DNA of 37,054 bases from a virus. Made by a program: the position numbers and the translations under genes. Below the pieces are notes generated by a model. That model had not been told where the DNA came from. It saw only the letters and a program-made list of their open reading frames with translations, and did no database searches. Below are positions 16,888 to 24,782 of this stretch, piece by piece; within the stretch, counting starts at the first letter, position 1; the number at the start of each line of letters is the position of its first letter. The DNA is taken from positions 10,143 to 47,196 of the IMG/VR virus record IMGVR_UViG_3300000563_000005. One strand, given 5' to 3'.

Positions 16888-17380
16888 CCCGCGTATTGGC
16901 AGGAAAACTTTTTGTATTTAGTATATTTATCGCAAGGTCAACGTCTTTATCCGTTAGCCCTGTCTCCCAACTGGTATGTACAAAATTGTCTTTCTGCCAG
17001 TACAACATATCTGAATCATCGTCTAGTATAACATAGTCCCCGAACCTATGGTAATCTTTTACGTGGTCTCTTACCCATCGTAGTATCTGATTACCGCGCA
17101 AACAATCCGAACAACTATCAGTTTTAGTTCTACCAATTATTTCTCCGGTAAATCCATGATGTTTAAGAGCATCTAATAACTCTCTAAACATGGTACCATA
17201 GCGCCACGTAGAGCTCACTACTATCTTTGCGCCTGTGTTATCTACTATTTTCTGCAGTCTTTTTACTTGCTGTGGATCTAGATGATCTTTAGGTGTTCTA
17301 TGTTTATTTCTACTTGTTCTAGATTCAAGAAACGTTTTAGAATTTAAAACACCATCAACATCCAAAAATATTATTTTCAT
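16874..17380 (-). CDS. HAD-like phosphatase (RNA-repair-associated type)
   Basis: Motif I is FLDVDGVLNS (residues 5-14), with the nucleophile Asp7 and acid Asp9. Motif II is KIVVSSTWR (53-61). A later acidic YVILDDDSDM serves as motif IV, followed by FVHTSWETGLT. This pattern fits small HAD proteins that Burroughs and Aravind grouped with RNA-repair modules (HAD_SAK type). A likely role is removal of 3' phosphates or cyclic phosphates from cut RNA, but the substrate is inferred. It lies near the Rnl1-like ligase and directly downstream of the zinc-ribbon and receiver-like genes. Confidence 0.8.
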   Translation of the reverse strand: MKIIFLDVDGVLNSKTFLESRTSRNKHRTPKDHLDPQQVKRLQKIVDNTGAKIVVSSTWRYGTMFRELLDALKHHGFTGEIIGRTKTDSCSDCLRGNQILRWVRDHVKDYHRFGDYVILDDDSDMLYWQKDNFVHTSWETGLTDKDVDLAINILNTKSFPANTRVKLP

Positions 17381-17808
17381 TCTTTATATTCCTCGGGCCA
17401 TCTATCTCCATACCAAAGCACTGGCTTACTTAGTGCTTGCATAAATAACGATAGTTCGGCTTTCAGTTTTTCTGGAGATTCGCCAAACGGTATTGTAGGC
17501 TCGCTAGAATAGGCAGTAGGATTATGATCCTCATCATAATACACCGAGTGTATTTGAAAGTACACAAGATCAGTTCCCTGGTGCGCCATTACCCTATAGT
17601 TCCAAGACATATTCACATCATGATTTTTATATATGGAAAATCCGCAATTAGGGCATTTTAGGCATTCAATAATCTTTCCCGGCCCTCCGTAATGCAGAGT
17701 AATTACTTCATCGGAACCTATAAAGTCCGGCATGCCTGTTAAAGTATTCTCCAAGGCAATTCCGGGCTTCAAAGGCTCTGTACATTTTTTACATATTTGC
17801 TTATTCAT
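17377..17808 (-). CDS. Zinc-ribbon phage protein, 143 aa
   Basis: Start chosen at the ATG at 17808, just after the upstream stop; the 11-residue extension would run back into that gene. MNKQICKKCTEPLKPG and IIECLKCPNCGFS supply two CxxC pairs of one zinc site around an insertion. The C-terminal half (NYRVMAHQGTDLVYFQIHSVYYD) includes beta strands, and a conserved-looking PTIPFGESPEKLKAEL follows. I recall similar proteins in other phages, with no known function. Its stop overlaps the HAD start. Confidence 0.75.
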   Translation of the reverse strand: MNKQICKKCTEPLKPGIALENTLTGMPDFIGSDEVITLHYGGPGKIIECLKCPNCGFSIYKNHDVNMSWNYRVMAHQGTDLVYFQIHSVYYDEDHNPTAYSSEPTIPFGESPEKLKAELSLFMQALSKPVLWYGDRWPEEYKE

Positions 17809-17810
17809 AA

Positions 17811-18161
17811 CTATTTCAAATTGAAAGGTGCATACAAACAATCCACGGATGTTTTCAACAGATTTAACATGTTGAGCGCACCTACAGGGTTAAATGAGTG
17901 TATGATTACTCTCCTTGGTAGTAGGTATTTTGGCATTTGTTTAATAAACTTCGCTACTTCATAACCAGTGGATTCTCCACTCTCTACCATTTGTTTGCCC
18001 CCTAAATCATGGTCCAAATAAACTATGTCAAACGGTGATGCATCTTCTAGGCAGTTGATAGCCTCTTTGACTGTGGTAGCCAAATACAAATCATGCCCAT
18101 CAAAATTCTTTTTGGCAAGTTCTAATCTTTCGAAATCATCATCCAGAAATAAAATTTTCAT
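17811..18161 (-). CDS. Receiver-like protein (cREC type, cyclic-phosphate processing)
   Basis: From the ATG at 18161 (GGAGGAAC before it): MKILFLDDDFERLELA carries the acidic triad, FDIVYLDHDLGG the central Asp, and RVIIHSFNPVGALNML the later strand. It has the fold of a response-regulator receiver, but alone, and with the LDHDLGG and HSFNPVGA signatures of the 'cyclic-phosphate processing receiver' family described beside RNA-repair enzymes. It is two genes upstream of the HAD phosphatase. A processing role on RNA 2',3'-cyclic ends is inferred from family context. Confidence 0.8.
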   Translation of the reverse strand: MKILFLDDDFERLELAKKNFDGHDLYLATTVKEAINCLEDASPFDIVYLDHDLGGKQMVESGESTGYEVAKFIKQMPKYLLPRRVIIHSFNPVGALNMLNLLKTSVDCLYAPFNLK

Positions 18162-18786
18162 GTTCCTCCAACGATTTTTGTAATGTTTCGACCCACTCAT
18201 TGGCTTGTTGACATTTTTCATAATCTTTTTCAGCGTCTTCTAGCAACTTAATTAATTCTGAAATTAGCTTTTCGATGCGCTCCTCGCGCAGCTGTGCCAT
18301 TTTTTCAGGAGTGGTTGAAGCTAATGCTTCGTCAATTTCTTTGAGTTTATTTTTGTAATATCCTTTAGTAGAGCTATCAGTTCCTGTTACATGCAGCTGT
18401 TCTATCATAAATGTTTTAAGCTCATCATGATCGGGTGTTGGGGGTATCCAACTGATAACCTTGTGAAGCATACCATTTACTGTCTTTTCCTCTTCATCGA
18501 TTTCTTTCAGACGTTTATATACTTGCTCTTTTTCCTTATTAAGTAATTCGATTTGTCGCTTAGCAGCCTCTTCACCAGAAAGATACATTTCCTCTTCTAT
18601 TTCTTCAATCCTTTTTTGCACCGCATTTAAGTAATATTCACTGGGTAGTCTAAGTGTGTAGGGTGCATCAAGAGGCTCTTCACGCATATGTACAGTAGCT
18701 CCAAAGGCCCTGGCGCACGTCATCCCAAACTCTTTGAAACTCTTTATACTACCATCTAATAATCCAGCTGTGTATCCTGTAGGCAT
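18139..18786 (-). CDS. Conserved phage protein with MPTGYTA N-terminus, 215 aa
   Basis: The N-terminus MPTGYTAGLLDGSIKSF...CARAFGATVHMR is a signature I recall in many phage hypotheticals. A long charged coiled coil follows (residues 55-100 and 140-210, for example KRIEEIEEEMYLSGEEA). It ends 23 bases inside the receiver-like gene. Function unknown; found in phages of diverse hosts. Confidence 0.85.
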   Translation of the reverse strand: MPTGYTAGLLDGSIKSFKEFGMTCARAFGATVHMREEPLDAPYTLRLPSEYYLNAVQKRIEEIEEEMYLSGEEAAKRQIELLNKEKEQVYKRLKEIDEEEKTVNGMLHKVISWIPPTPDHDELKTFMIEQLHVTGTDSSTKGYYKNKLKEIDEALASTTPEKMAQLREERIEKLISELIKLLEDAEKDYEKCQQANEWVETLQKSLEEHENFISG

Positions 18787-18789
18787 ATA

Positions 18790-18972
18790 TTAATCTTCCT
18801 TTGGTTTAATGGGATCACCGTCTGCGTCACAATGGGATGGTGGATACCCGTTTTTTCGGATTGACAACATATTAAAGAATTTTCTGAAAATTTCACCTAT
18901 GGCCAATAATATTAAAAAAGACCCAGCAAACGTCCAGAAACTTCTGAAAATTATTTCAAATAATTCTACCAT
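18790..18972 (-). CDS. Single-span membrane protein, 60 aa
   Basis: GAGGAAT precedes the ATG. Residues 4-33 contain one span (FWTFAGSFLILLAIGEIF), followed by a polar tail with HCDADGDPIKPKED. It lies just downstream of the 163-base structured element. Function unknown. Confidence 0.75.
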   Translation of the reverse strand: MVELFEIIFRSFWTFAGSFLILLAIGEIFRKFFNMLSIRKNGYPPSHCDADGDPIKPKED

Positions 18973-18989
18973 ATATTCCTCAAAATAAA

Positions 18990-19152
18990 GACAGCTACCC
19001 TAGCAAATTTGTTCGACAGTCATCATGAGATTCAGTTTACGGTTTCGGCGGGAATACCCGTCAGTATTTCCGTTGTAGTGTCATCACTCGCTCGTGTCTT
19101 CGATACCCTCTAGTGGTTTATGCGACCATCTCTAGTCTCGTCGGTAGCTGTC
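18990..19152 (-). ncRNA. Non-coding element closed by a perfect 10-bp stem (possible structured RNA)
   Basis: No convincing gene lies between 18973 and 19157. Its ends are a perfect inverted repeat (18990-18999 with 19143-19152, GACAGCTACC/GGTAGCTGTC). On the minus strand it contains further hairpins: AGTG-ATGA-CACT, TGGT-loop-ACCA, and GGAAATAC pairing with GTATTCC across one bulge. The closing stem is followed by TTTATTTT. The strand is inferred from the neighbouring genes and the T-run. It could be a stable small RNA or a long leader of the 60-aa gene. I could not assign it to a known RNA class. Confidence 0.45.
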
Positions 19153-19157
19153 AGATT

Positions 19158-19793
19158 TTATGCGTCCAATTGGTCACCGTAATCTATTTTAGACTGCTGT
19201 CCGGTTCTATACTGGGCTGTAACTTTTGATAGATTAGCGAATGCCTTAAAGGTACCCTTATCGGTATGGTCATAAGACATAGATGCGCTAATAGGAATGC
19301 CGATGGATTGGCCTTCCTCCCATGCATCCTGGTTAGCACCTAAATATGTAAATTGCCAACCCTCGGATGAGTAGTATTTTATCATGTTATTAAGTTTTTC
19401 CCGAGTATAGTCTCCGGATTCATTATCCTGACCATCGGTTTGTATCACCACGATTACTTTTTCCGGTTTATCTTTGTCGTCTCTGGTTTTAAGTTCAGTG
19501 ACAAATCGATCTAGTAACTGCCCAACTGCGTCATACAATGGCGTCATTTCTCGTGGTCTATATTTTTGTCGATCAAGTGATGGAACATCTAGTATAGATG
19601 TGTACACTTCAGGGTTAAACCCGTTGCGTCTATATGAACTATTAAAACGTTGTATCCATACTTCTGCTGTTCCGTCTATTTGTCGTTGTGATCTAATAAA
19701 CTCATTAAACGCACCTATAGTTGCATCACGTACTACTTCCATAGATGCAGTTTCGTCTAATGCGAATAATATAGCGGTATGTCCTTTTCTCAT
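19158..19793 (-). CDS. VWA-domain protein
   Basis: A von Willebrand factor A domain with a complete metal-ion-dependent adhesion site: FALDETASM (DxTxS-like, residues 11-19), MTPLYDAVG with the Thr, and VIQTDGQDN with the later Asp. Such domains bind partner proteins through Mg2+. Stand-alone VWA proteins of about 210 aa are common in large phages; the partner is unknown. The start overlaps the stop of the 96-aa gene. Confidence 0.88.
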   Translation of the reverse strand: MRKGHTAILFALDETASMEVVRDATIGAFNEFIRSQRQIDGTAEVWIQRFNSSYRRNGFNPEVYTSILDVPSLDRQKYRPREMTPLYDAVGQLLDRFVTELKTRDDKDKPEKVIVVIQTDGQDNESGDYTREKLNNMIKYYSSEGWQFTYLGANQDAWEEGQSIGIPISASMSYDHTDKGTFKAFANLSKVTAQYRTGQQSKIDYGDQLDA

Positions 19794-20080
19794 AATTCAA
19801 TTCTATTTTTTAGTTCTTTAAGTTCCTCAATTCGATTGTGTATCTGATATAGTACTTCATTTAACCAATCCACCAAATCTGAATTACCAGTTGGGGGTGG
19901 TTCATTTGTTCTTTTTTCAGGATTTGCAGGTTTTAAAACCTTATATGCCGTCGCTTCGATATCATCTATTTCTTTTCCGAGCATATTTAATGCGTCGCTA
20001 ATCTTTTCGGTAACATCGCCGAATTTTGAAGATTTATCGCTACTTGAGGCTCTTTCAGGTGTGTCCACTAGTCTATCCAT
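19790..20080 (-). CDS. Coiled-coil protein, 96 aa
   Basis: Polar N-terminus, a Pro-rich linker (NEPPPTGNSD) and a C-terminal coiled coil (LYQIHNRIEELKELKNRIEL). It overlaps both neighbours and precedes the VWA gene, so a partner of the VWA protein is possible. No family recognised. Confidence 0.65.
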   Translation of the reverse strand: MDRLVDTPERASSSDKSSKFGDVTEKISDALNMLGKEIDDIEATAYKVLKPANPEKRTNEPPPTGNSDLVDWLNEVLYQIHNRIEELKELKNRIEL

Positions 20081-20478
20081 ACATATCCTTCCTCTGGAAC
20101 AAAAATATTTCGTTCATTGTCTTTGATAGTTTCTTTACGTATAATACACACATCTTCCTGGTTACAATAATCTTCCAGAGTTATGTGTTGTGCATACGTA
20201 CCATCCCATTCGCATTTCTTGGGTTGTTCGATATACTTATCTAGTTTTTCATCGAATTCGCAATTACGATGAAAGGCCGTAGCCTGAGCGAGCTCCTCGT
20301 ACTCGCATATAGAGTAGTCGGGTCCGCAACATGTGCATGTTACCTTATGCGGGTTATGCCCAAATCTATTATAGAATATACTAACAGCCTCGTGTTCCGG
20401 AGCTTCTATGTATATCTTTTCGTATGGGGGCTCTTTTGTTCCTCCACCACTATGCATGTCCCAAAACTGGGTCCACAT
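20068..20478 (-). CDS. Conserved phage protein MWTQFWDMHSGGG, 136 aa
   Basis: N-terminus MWTQFWDMHSGGG, then YIEAPEHEAVSIFYNRFGHNP and CTCCGPDYSI: a pattern I recall from many phage genomes. Three Cys in CTCCG and later Cys residues suggest a metal site. Function unknown. Starts at the base that ends the previous gene. Confidence 0.85.
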   Translation of the reverse strand: MWTQFWDMHSGGGTKEPPYEKIYIEAPEHEAVSIFYNRFGHNPHKVTCTCCGPDYSICEYEELAQATAFHRNCEFDEKLDKYIEQPKKCEWDGTYAQHITLEDYCNQEDVCIIRKETIKDNERNIFVPEEGYVWID

Positions 20479-20783
20479 TACTCATCCACCTCCTCATATG
20501 TCTGTAAAAATATTTCATGCTTACATGGATAATATTCACCCGTCACTCCTTTTATGGGCCAATCACCGTTCGATACGGTCATATCTCCTTCCAGGGTTCG
20601 CACGACAAGTTCAAAGTCATGTCCGGGGACTCCGCCCCGCCTAACTTCTTCGTTCGCGCTCCAATATTGTACCGGCCCAGATGGGGGTACATATTTAGCA
20701 ACCAATACTTCCGGAAATTCTTCCTGTGTGTAGTATATTCTGGCTGCTTTAACTATTACCGGCTTTTTCCGATATCTCTTCAT
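20478..20783 (-). CDS. Conserved phage protein of the kPv-A / GDW type, 101 aa
   Basis: The ATG at 20783 is chosen (MKRYRKKPVIVKAARIYY), preceded by GAAGAG. The order 'RKKPVIVKA', 'TLEGDMTVSNGDWPIKGVTGEYYPC' and 'EIFLQTYEEV' is a widespread phage pattern: a small beta-rich domain with a GDW..KG motif. Role unknown. Confidence 0.85.
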   Translation of the reverse strand: MKRYRKKPVIVKAARIYYTQEEFPEVLVAKYVPPSGPVQYWSANEEVRRGGVPGHDFELVVRTLEGDMTVSNGDWPIKGVTGEYYPCKHEIFLQTYEEVDE

Positions 20784-21015
20784 TTCCATCTCTTCTATTC
20801 TCTGGCCATCGGTTTTCTTCAATCATGTATCCCTTTTCAATTAGGATATCTTCAGCCACCTTCACGATTTCTCGAGGAGTTGGGCTATCTGCGTCGTTCC
20901 CCTCCTGCCTATAGTACTGGCCAATTATAACTCCTATAGGGGGCCGCCTGTTTTTCTGCCTAGCGTTAAACTGGTTGGGCAACGAATCTATAATTTGTTC
21001 AATTTTTTCTTTCAC
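20749..21015 (-). CDS. Hypothetical protein, 88 aa
   Basis: GTG start at 21015, preceded by AGGAGAAAAATC; an upstream TTG is less likely. Basic N-terminal helix, then RRPPIGVIIGQYYRQEG and a helix PREIVKVAEDILIEKGY. Overlaps the next gene by 35 bases. No family recognised. Confidence 0.65.
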   Translation of the reverse strand: MKEKIEQIIDSLPNQFNARQKNRRPPIGVIIGQYYRQEGNDADSPTPREIVKVAEDILIEKGYMIEENRWPENRRDGNEEISEKAGNS

Positions 21016-21025
21016 GATTTTTCTC

Positions 21026-21493
21026 CTAATCAAGGTGTACTACTTTTATTGCAAATACTTGGAATGATGATACTGATATTTCATCCACTCTTAGCATGTG
21101 GTCGTTTGCCCACAATCTATATAGACCGCTCTTAGCTAAACAATCCATATTCCAGCCGATTGGAGGTATGGCATTAGGTACTCCGGCATGCTCATACGAC
21201 CATTTATATCCGTATCCACCTATTCCGTTTATATGTAAAACATCGCTCACACCTGAAAGAGTTGCTATAGGTTTATTAGCCCTTACCGCTACAAAATCCA
21301 TAAGCCTATATCCTGAATCATGCATACCAGGCTTATAGTCGCCGTATTTTTCGCGTAATATATAATTTCTGTAGTAGTATTTTAGCCAATCCCTCCAGGT
21401 AACCTTTACGGGCAGCAATACTACGTAGTCAAACAACCCAATGTCTTCCCCATTTTTTCTATGGGGAAGTTTGTAAAAGTCTTTTAAACGCAT
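21026..21493 (-). CDS. Hypothetical protein, 155 aa
   Basis: ATG at 21493, six bases after the upstream stop (a GTG eight codons earlier overlaps that gene). Rich in Trp, Tyr and Gly (VTWRDWLKYYYRNYILREKYG; HINGIGGYGYKWSYEHAGV), suggesting a compact beta-rich fold. No motif recognised. Confidence 0.75.
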   Translation of the reverse strand: MRLKDFYKLPHRKNGEDIGLFDYVVLLPVKVTWRDWLKYYYRNYILREKYGDYKPGMHDSGYRLMDFVAVRANKPIATLSGVSDVLHINGIGGYGYKWSYEHAGVPNAIPPIGWNMDCLAKSGLYRLWANDHMLRVDEISVSSFQVFAIKVVHLD

Positions 21494-21498
21494 TGTAT

Positions 21499-21789
21499 TT
21501 ATATTGTCTCTACGCACGGCAGCTCTATTACCTCCATTATTTCATTAAATTTATATTGTAACTCTAACCAATTGCCTTCTATAGGAGCAAATAGCGGTCT
21601 TGCATCACTTCGATCTAAATAAGACAACCTGAATTTATCCGGACCTATTAACAATATTAAACGATCAAAAGTCCGCCGCTCCTTGACCGGATGTGGTTCT
21701 AGAAATCCATGGTCCGCTATAATTTCCTTATCAATTTCTTCAGGAAATACACTTGGATCAAAACGTGAGGGTTCTTTCATAGATCTCAT
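21499..21789 (-). CDS. Hypothetical protein, 96 aa
   Basis: Start at the ATG at 21789 or the one three codons later (MKEPSRFDPSVFPEE). It overlaps the upstream gene by 32 bases. A single beta-rich domain (DRLILLIGPDKFRLSYLDRS) ends in a short helix. Unknown. Confidence 0.65.
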   Translation of the reverse strand: MRSMKEPSRFDPSVFPEEIDKEIIADHGFLEPHPVKERRTFDRLILLIGPDKFRLSYLDRSDARPLFAPIEGNWLELQYKFNEIMEVIELPCVETI

Positions 21790-21958
21790 TTATTAGGCCG
21801 TGTATGGTTATTTTGCTGATAGTTTTATTTTTCTCGTCTATCTCCATGTATAGGCTCATTATCTCAACGTCATCATCCATTAATTCATCCAATGTATTTT
21901 TGAACTCAACCAACTGATCGGAAGACATTGATATTTCAAGCTTTTTCCGTTTGGCCAT
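21758..21958 (-). CDS. Hypothetical protein, 66 aa
   Basis: Basic start (MAKRKKLEISMSSDQ), then an acidic helix (LDELMDDDVEIMSLYMEIDEK). Overlaps both neighbours by 20-32 bases. Not recognised. Confidence 0.65.
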   Translation of the reverse strand: MAKRKKLEISMSSDQLVEFKNTLDELMDDDVEIMSLYMEIDEKNKTISKITIHGLINEIYERTLTF

Positions 21959-22202
21959 CTATTACTAGCTCCTTGGTTAATAATTTTGGACCAATTGTAT
22001 GTCCGAACTGCTCTTGCGCCTGATCGCGATATTTATCTGCCAGCTCCAAAAACTTCTTGGTATTCTTCGCGTCACCAGCTTCCATGTATTCCAACGCCTG
22101 CTTTATACAACGTTTTCTTTTTCGCTGAAGTTCTTCGGTTCTAGCGTTAAGAATAGCCTTGGTATTTAACCTGGACTGTGCATAAGCTTTCTTTCTAGGC
22201 AT
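21936..22202 (-). CDS. Basic helical protein, 88 aa
   Basis: AAAGGAG precedes the ATG; it is the first gene after the hairpin at 22221-22241. Lys/Arg-rich helix (RTEELQRKRKRCIKQALEYME) and a second helix (KKFLELADKYRDQAQEQF). Possibly nucleic-acid binding from its charge; unknown. Confidence 0.75.
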   Translation of the reverse strand: MPRKKAYAQSRLNTKAILNARTEELQRKRKRCIKQALEYMEAGDAKNTKKFLELADKYRDQAQEQFGHTIGPKLLTKELVIDGQTEKA

Positions 22203-22214
22203 ACTAACTCCTTT

Positions 22215-22241
22215 TATAAAGGGCGGACATTGCGCCCGCCC
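22215..22241 (-). terminator. Intrinsic terminator
   Basis: On the minus strand GGGCGG pairs with CCGCCC (22236-22241 with 22221-22226) around a nine-base loop, followed by TTTATAAAA. It lies after the 106-aa gene and before the 88-aa basic gene; the T-run is short. Confidence 0.6.
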
Positions 22242-22250
22242 ATGATTAAT

Positions 22251-22568
22251 TTATATTTTTGCTTTTGTGAATTTACGTACAGCTGCGTCGAGTGTATCGT
22301 TAATGTATTGGATGGACTTCAGCAGAAGTTCCGGCAAATCAGGTCCTACAAAGGAAAATTCATATTCTCCTTCATCGTTCTGTTGATCCTCGGGGGCTAT
22401 GTATACCAAGCCCTCTATTTCAAATGCCCCTTCCACTCTCCAACCCGGATTTATTGCCGAATTAGGTTTGTCCATATCCATATCCATAATATTAATGTTA
22501 AAATATTTAAGATCTACGGAAGCATTCTCCCCGTATAATTTTTCTAGTTTTGTTAATTCTTTTCTCAT
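22251..22568 (-). CDS. Acidic phage protein, 105 aa
   Basis: ATG at 22568 overlaps the stop of the upstream gene (ATGA). An odd MDMDMD run follows NINI, then a beta-rich part (WRVEGAFEIEGLVYIAPED) and a helix. Function unknown. Confidence 0.75.
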   Translation of the reverse strand: MRKELTKLEKLYGENASVDLKYFNINIMDMDMDKPNSAINPGWRVEGAFEIEGLVYIAPEDQQNDEGEYEFSFVGPDLPELLLKSIQYINDTLDAAVRKFTKAKI

Positions 22569-23458
22569 ATGTGACAATCGTATAATGATAATAATGTTTC
22601 TGGAGGTAACTGATTTAACAGTTCGTCGAATTTTTCATGCCATTCTTCGTCAGACATCTCATTGCTGGTCATTCCCCACCAGCCCATTTCTCCTTTTTCG
22701 TACCAGTGTCCGTCTTTTAGCACAGCAAAGGTTGCTAGTGCGTCTTTTGCACGTTTTTCGATAAATTTATCCCTGTCAAAATCTACTAGTACATCTCGTA
22801 TATCGGCAAATATCGGATCGAGATGCTGCTTTCGAAACTCCTTTATTGCTGGATGCGATTGATACTCTGCACGGGCTTCATCAATATTTGTTTCACCGTG
22901 TTTTTCTAATATATCTTTCCAATATGGGGGCTTACCGTGCTTATCAACTATTTTCATTACGGCATCAAAATAGCGTGTACCGGCTTCGCGTGCGTCCTGT
23001 CGCATGCCTTCAATATCGATATCTTTAAGTCGTATTTGGTCGCAGTATCCAGGCTCGATATCGTCCTCTCTAAAAACTGATTTTTCACCCACGGTGTAGT
23101 CTTTAACTCCGGGTTTGCATTTAAAATACCCGGCCCAGCGTCCACCTAACTGATACCAATCCCATTTCGAAAATGGATTATACGTACTATATTCGTACCA
23201 TTCTTGATTCTCATCCATTCTCCAACTATTTCTGTTCCAAGAATCTCCCCATATTGTGTAATAATGGGAGAACTTATTTAACATATCCGTAATGGATTCA
23301 TCAATGGATTTTTTTTCCTTGTAGTATGACAAGAAGTCAATCTTATCATCTTTTGAAAGTTTCTTTACTTTATATTCGGGTACTTCGATATTTTCGTTAT
23401 ATGGAGCTAGTTGTCCCTCTGGATCTTCTCCGACTACCAGCACTGTGTAATGTGACAT
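22565..23458 (-). CDS. Conserved phage/bacterial protein MSHYTVLVVGEDPE, 297 aa
   Basis: The N-terminus MSHYTVLVVGEDPEGQLAPYNE, the central FSKWDWYQLGGRWAGYFKCK and the C-terminal GEMGWWGM and DCHI mark a family I recall from phages and some bacteria, without known function. The many Trp and the WDWY..GGRW box suggest a conserved pocket. Overlaps its downstream gene by four bases and abuts the upstream one. Confidence 0.88.
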   Translation of the reverse strand: MSHYTVLVVGEDPEGQLAPYNENIEVPEYKVKKLSKDDKIDFLSYYKEKKSIDESITDMLNKFSHYYTIWGDSWNRNSWRMDENQEWYEYSTYNPFSKWDWYQLGGRWAGYFKCKPGVKDYTVGEKSVFREDDIEPGYCDQIRLKDIDIEGMRQDAREAGTRYFDAVMKIVDKHGKPPYWKDILEKHGETNIDEARAEYQSHPAIKEFRKQHLDPIFADIRDVLVDFDRDKFIEKRAKDALATFAVLKDGHWYEKGEMGWWGMTSNEMSDEEWHEKFDELLNQLPPETLLSLYDCHI

Positions 23459-23685
23459 TACTCACCCTCACTATCGTTGATTTTAGAAAATTCATGATAA
23501 CAGTCTTTACACCGCAAAACGTTATCACGTTCGTACGTGTTCTCGTGCTTACAATCTAATTTCTTTGAATATTTTTCAAAGAAATGGTGGAGATCCCACT
23601 TAAACCCTTGTGGGAGATTTCTCCACCATTGTTCTACTTTTTCGTTGTGTTCTTGTACTTCCCTTTCGCTCATTGCATGCATCAT
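23458..23685 (-). CDS. Small zinc-binding protein, 75 aa
   Basis: The start overlaps the stop of the AAA gene (ATGATG); a second Met at residue 5 is possible. C-terminal CKHENTY...LRCKDCYHEF supplies Cys, His, and a CxxC pair for a zinc knuckle. The N-terminus is a charged helix with a Trp pair. Function unknown. Confidence 0.7.
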   Translation of the reverse strand: MMHAMSEREVQEHNEKVEQWWRNLPQGFKWDLHHFFEKYSKKLDCKHENTYERDNVLRCKDCYHEFSKINDSEGE

Positions 23686-24782
23686 AATCCAAATCCCGCA
23701 AAATGTGTTTCTTTAAAAGATCCGAATCTTCTACGTTTGCGACTGTAGGTCTTTCCTTTTGATCCTATGTATCCTAACTCGCCAGCATCATCGTATATAC
23801 GTGATATGGGAGTGTCATCTGTATAAACGTGGGTAGTCTCTGGAACTAGAGTCTTAAGAAAAGCCGTAGCTTCTTGAGCAGTTAGCGCGCGAAACTCTAT
23901 AGTATCATAACAACGGCCCTCCCGTAATAAAGCTTCATCTATATTCTTTACGTTTGGAAGATTGGATGTAAATATTATTTTCTTGTCATGTTGCACGAAT
24001 CCATCGCTAGCCGCAAGTATTTTGTGCATAATAGGATTATTGTCTGTTCGTGACTTGAGATTCATGTCAGCGTCTTCAAGTAGTAACATATCGAAATCAT
24101 CGGACAACAATTCTATAATAAATGAATCCTTGTTAAGTAATTCAATATCAGTAGTATATAATACCCGTGCATTACGATTCTTTAATTGCCCGATATGCTG
24201 CGCAACTCTTCTTGCAAAGCGAGTTTTGCCAGTACCAGGCTTTCCCCACAATAATAGTATAGACGCATTATGCGAAAGATAGCCTCCAATATAATCCTGT
24301 AAACCTCCTTCAATATATGGATAGGCTTCATCCATTATTGTTTCGTAAAAATCGTTATAGATTTCCACCTTTTCCAGCTTTTTATGTGCGTATATACCCC
24401 AAGATATATCTACACCCTTACCCGTTAATTTATATGGATTTAACGCCTCTAAAACCTTTTGTTTATTGGTTTCAGTGTAATTACTATTTGAAAACAAATA
24501 GATTTCCAGTAAATCGTGCCGCTGGTCATCCATCTCAGCGATTAATACCATCCGGTCGGGACTATGAATAACAGTAATGCAATCTTTATCTTGATATACA
24601 TTCCCTAATTTACCCAAGACAGTTGACGCTGACTCCGCCTCGATAAGATATCGGTTAGGAAGCTTTACATGATCCTCAATGGTAAAATTAATGCGAGAAA
24701 GTACCCCTAAATAAGCTTGTTGTTGTACTAGGTACCTAAAATCGGCATACACATCTGAAGCGAGTATTCTATGTAAGCTCAT
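23682..24782 (-). CDS. AAA+ ATPase, BCS1-like
   Basis: A single AAA+ domain after a 165-residue N-terminal region with no membrane anchor. Walker A GKPGTGKT (180-187), Walker B MLLLEDADM (232-240), sensor 1 FTSNLPN (271-277) and arginine finger ALLREGR (284-290), followed by CYDTIEFRAL. The Walker B and arginine-finger wording is closest to BCS1/FtsH-like AAA proteins. Such proteins remodel or unfold a partner; the partner here is unknown. AAGGAGG precedes the ATG. The C-terminus is basic (RKRRRF). Confidence 0.88.
   Translation of the reverse strand: MSLHRILASDVYADFRYLVQQQAYLGVLSRINFTIEDHVKLPNRYLIEAESASTVLGKLGNVYQDKDCITVIHSPDRMVLIAEMDDQRHDLLEIYLFSNSNYTETNKQKVLEALNPYKLTGKGVDISWGIYAHKKLEKVEIYNDFYETIMDEAYPYIEGGLQDYIGGYLSHNASILLLWGKPGTGKTRFARRVAQHIGQLKNRNARVLYTTDIELLNKDSFIIELLSDDFDMLLLEDADMNLKSRTDNNPIMHKILAASDGFVQHDKKIIFTSNLPNVKNIDEALLREGRCYDTIEFRALTAQEATAFLKTLVPETTHVYTDDTPISRIYDDAGELGYIGSKGKTYSRKRRRFGSFKETHFAGFGL

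Noticed and set aside
18990-19152. Hammerhead ribozyme, from CTGA and CCGAAAC around a short stem on the minus strand
   Set aside because: The core CUGANGA is incomplete: the stem follows CUGA directly, and the strands do not form the three-way junction.
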